DNA of 64,000 nucleotides from Halosolutus halophilus (GTDB taxonomy: Archaea; Halobacteriota; Halobacteria; Halobacteriales; Natrialbaceae): the NCBI RefSeq assembly GCF_022869805.1, contig NZ_CP094974.1, positions 3,472,001 to 3,536,000 of the forward strand. The letters are read 5' to 3'. The notes under the pieces were generated by a model. It had not been told where the DNA came from, made no database searches, and worked only from the letters and a program-made list of their open reading frames with translations. Position 1 is the stretch's first letter, and every line of letters starts with the position of its first letter. Both the position numbers and the translations under genes were made by a program. Shown here in pieces: positions 63,757-64,000 of this stretch.

Positions 63757-64000
63757 GCCGATCGTCACGAAGTGACCGAACAGATCGACGAGACGCTGTT
63801 GAACGCGCTTCACTGGGAAGACATCCCGCTGGCCCCGGACGGCAACGGCGTCTACGTTGCGGACGATCACTTCGATGCGGTTGCCCGAGAGGAGGCGGTC
63901 GAACTGTACGAGGATCCGACGCCGCGCCTCGAAGCGAAGACGGACCACCTGTTGATGACGACGCTGCGGGACATGGGCGAGACCGCTCGCGACGTCACGG
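63757..64000 (+). pseudogene. Continuation of the DUF7845-like frame after TAG (runs off the window)
   Basis: Same frame as 62902-63756: ADRHEVTEQIDETLLNALHW, then GVYVADDHFDAVAREEAVEL and onwards. TGG GCC GAT CGT would give WADR, matching a conserved Trp position as I recall it, so the TAG probably replaces a Trp codon. A separate gene starting at GTG 63772 is the alternative, but no Shine-Dalgarno precedes it. The end lies beyond base 64000. Confidence 0.5.

Larger units (their letters stand above)
61803..64000. mobile_element. Probable integrated element (provirus/plasmid-like) beside tRNA-Ala, left part only
   Basis: Directly after the tRNA, all genes are small, overlapping, on one strand and unlike the surrounding housekeeping genes: three zinc-finger ORFs, one unknown and a virus/plasmid-type protein. 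This is the usual content of a haloarchaeal integrated element. The integrase and the far attachment site are not in the window, so the right boundary is unknown. Confidence 0.6.

Overview
The window reads as chromosome from an extremely halophilic archaeon (class Halobacteria), most like the Natrialbales (Natrinema, Haloterrigena, Natronorubrum). The DNA is very GC-rich and the proteins are acidic. Many genes have a TATA box centred about 27 bp before the start codon, as expected for leaderless mRNAs. Family markers agree: a fused Kae1-Bud32 protein, archaeal EF-1 alpha followed by ribosomal protein S10, S24e with S27ae, bacterio-opsin-activator (HTH_10) regulators, a geranylgeranyl reductase-type flavoprotein, haloarchaeal UspA proteins and a PGF-CTERM-like surface protein. 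The genus cannot be fixed from this alone.

Layout. 0-8.4 kb: amino-acid permease (cut by the edge), Tat lipoprotein, tRNA-binding protein, a thiD-luciferase-like operon, MBL hydrolase, HypE-like AIR-synthase homologue, DapA-type aldolase and a MOT1-type molybdate transporter. 8.4-10.4 kb: a mini-ORF plus PIN-like protein pair, then arsR-arsM. 10.5-20.4 kb: RdgB, two HTH_10 regulators, a lone NuoCD fusion, a Gfo/Idh/MocA oxidoreductase, SurE, pyroglutamyl peptidase, small zinc-ribbon and membrane proteins, and Kae1-Bud32. 20.5-21.0 kb: rps24e-rps27ae. 21.7-28.7 kb: beta-propeller protein, acyl-CoA ligase, enoyl-CoA hydratase and a proline-catabolism set (P5C dehydrogenase, HTH_10 regulator, proline dehydrogenase). 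28.9-33.9 kb: a complete livKHMGF branched-chain amino-acid ABC operon.

34-53 kb: uvrA, small zinc fingers, five UspA genes (six domains), a PLP enzyme, a low-GC patch with a winged-helix gene, a carboxyltransferase with a leaderless upstream mini-ORF, a geranylgeranyl-reductase-like flavoprotein, YqcI/YcgG and isochorismatase-type enzymes, a short GlpA-like dehydrogenase, an SDR and an MFS transporter. 53-61.6 kb: ROK glucokinase, LVIVD beta-propeller, Nfu-type Fe-S protein, ACT protein with homoserine dehydrogenase, EF-1 alpha with S10, and a rhomboid protease.

61.7-64 kb: a tRNA-Ala(CGC) gene followed at once by a tightly packed, same-strand run of small zinc-finger ORFs and a virus/plasmid-type protein interrupted by an in-frame TAG. 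This is probably one end of an integrated element using the tRNA as its site; no integrase lies inside the window.

Most worth following: leaderless mini-ORFs that overlap the SD-preceded start of the next gene (8.5, 43.0 and 57.2 kb); the mini-ORF/PIN-like pair; the orphan NuoCD; the tRNA-linked element with its TAG-interrupted gene; and the scarcity and location of CTAG. All family assignments come from reading motifs by eye; no database search was run.
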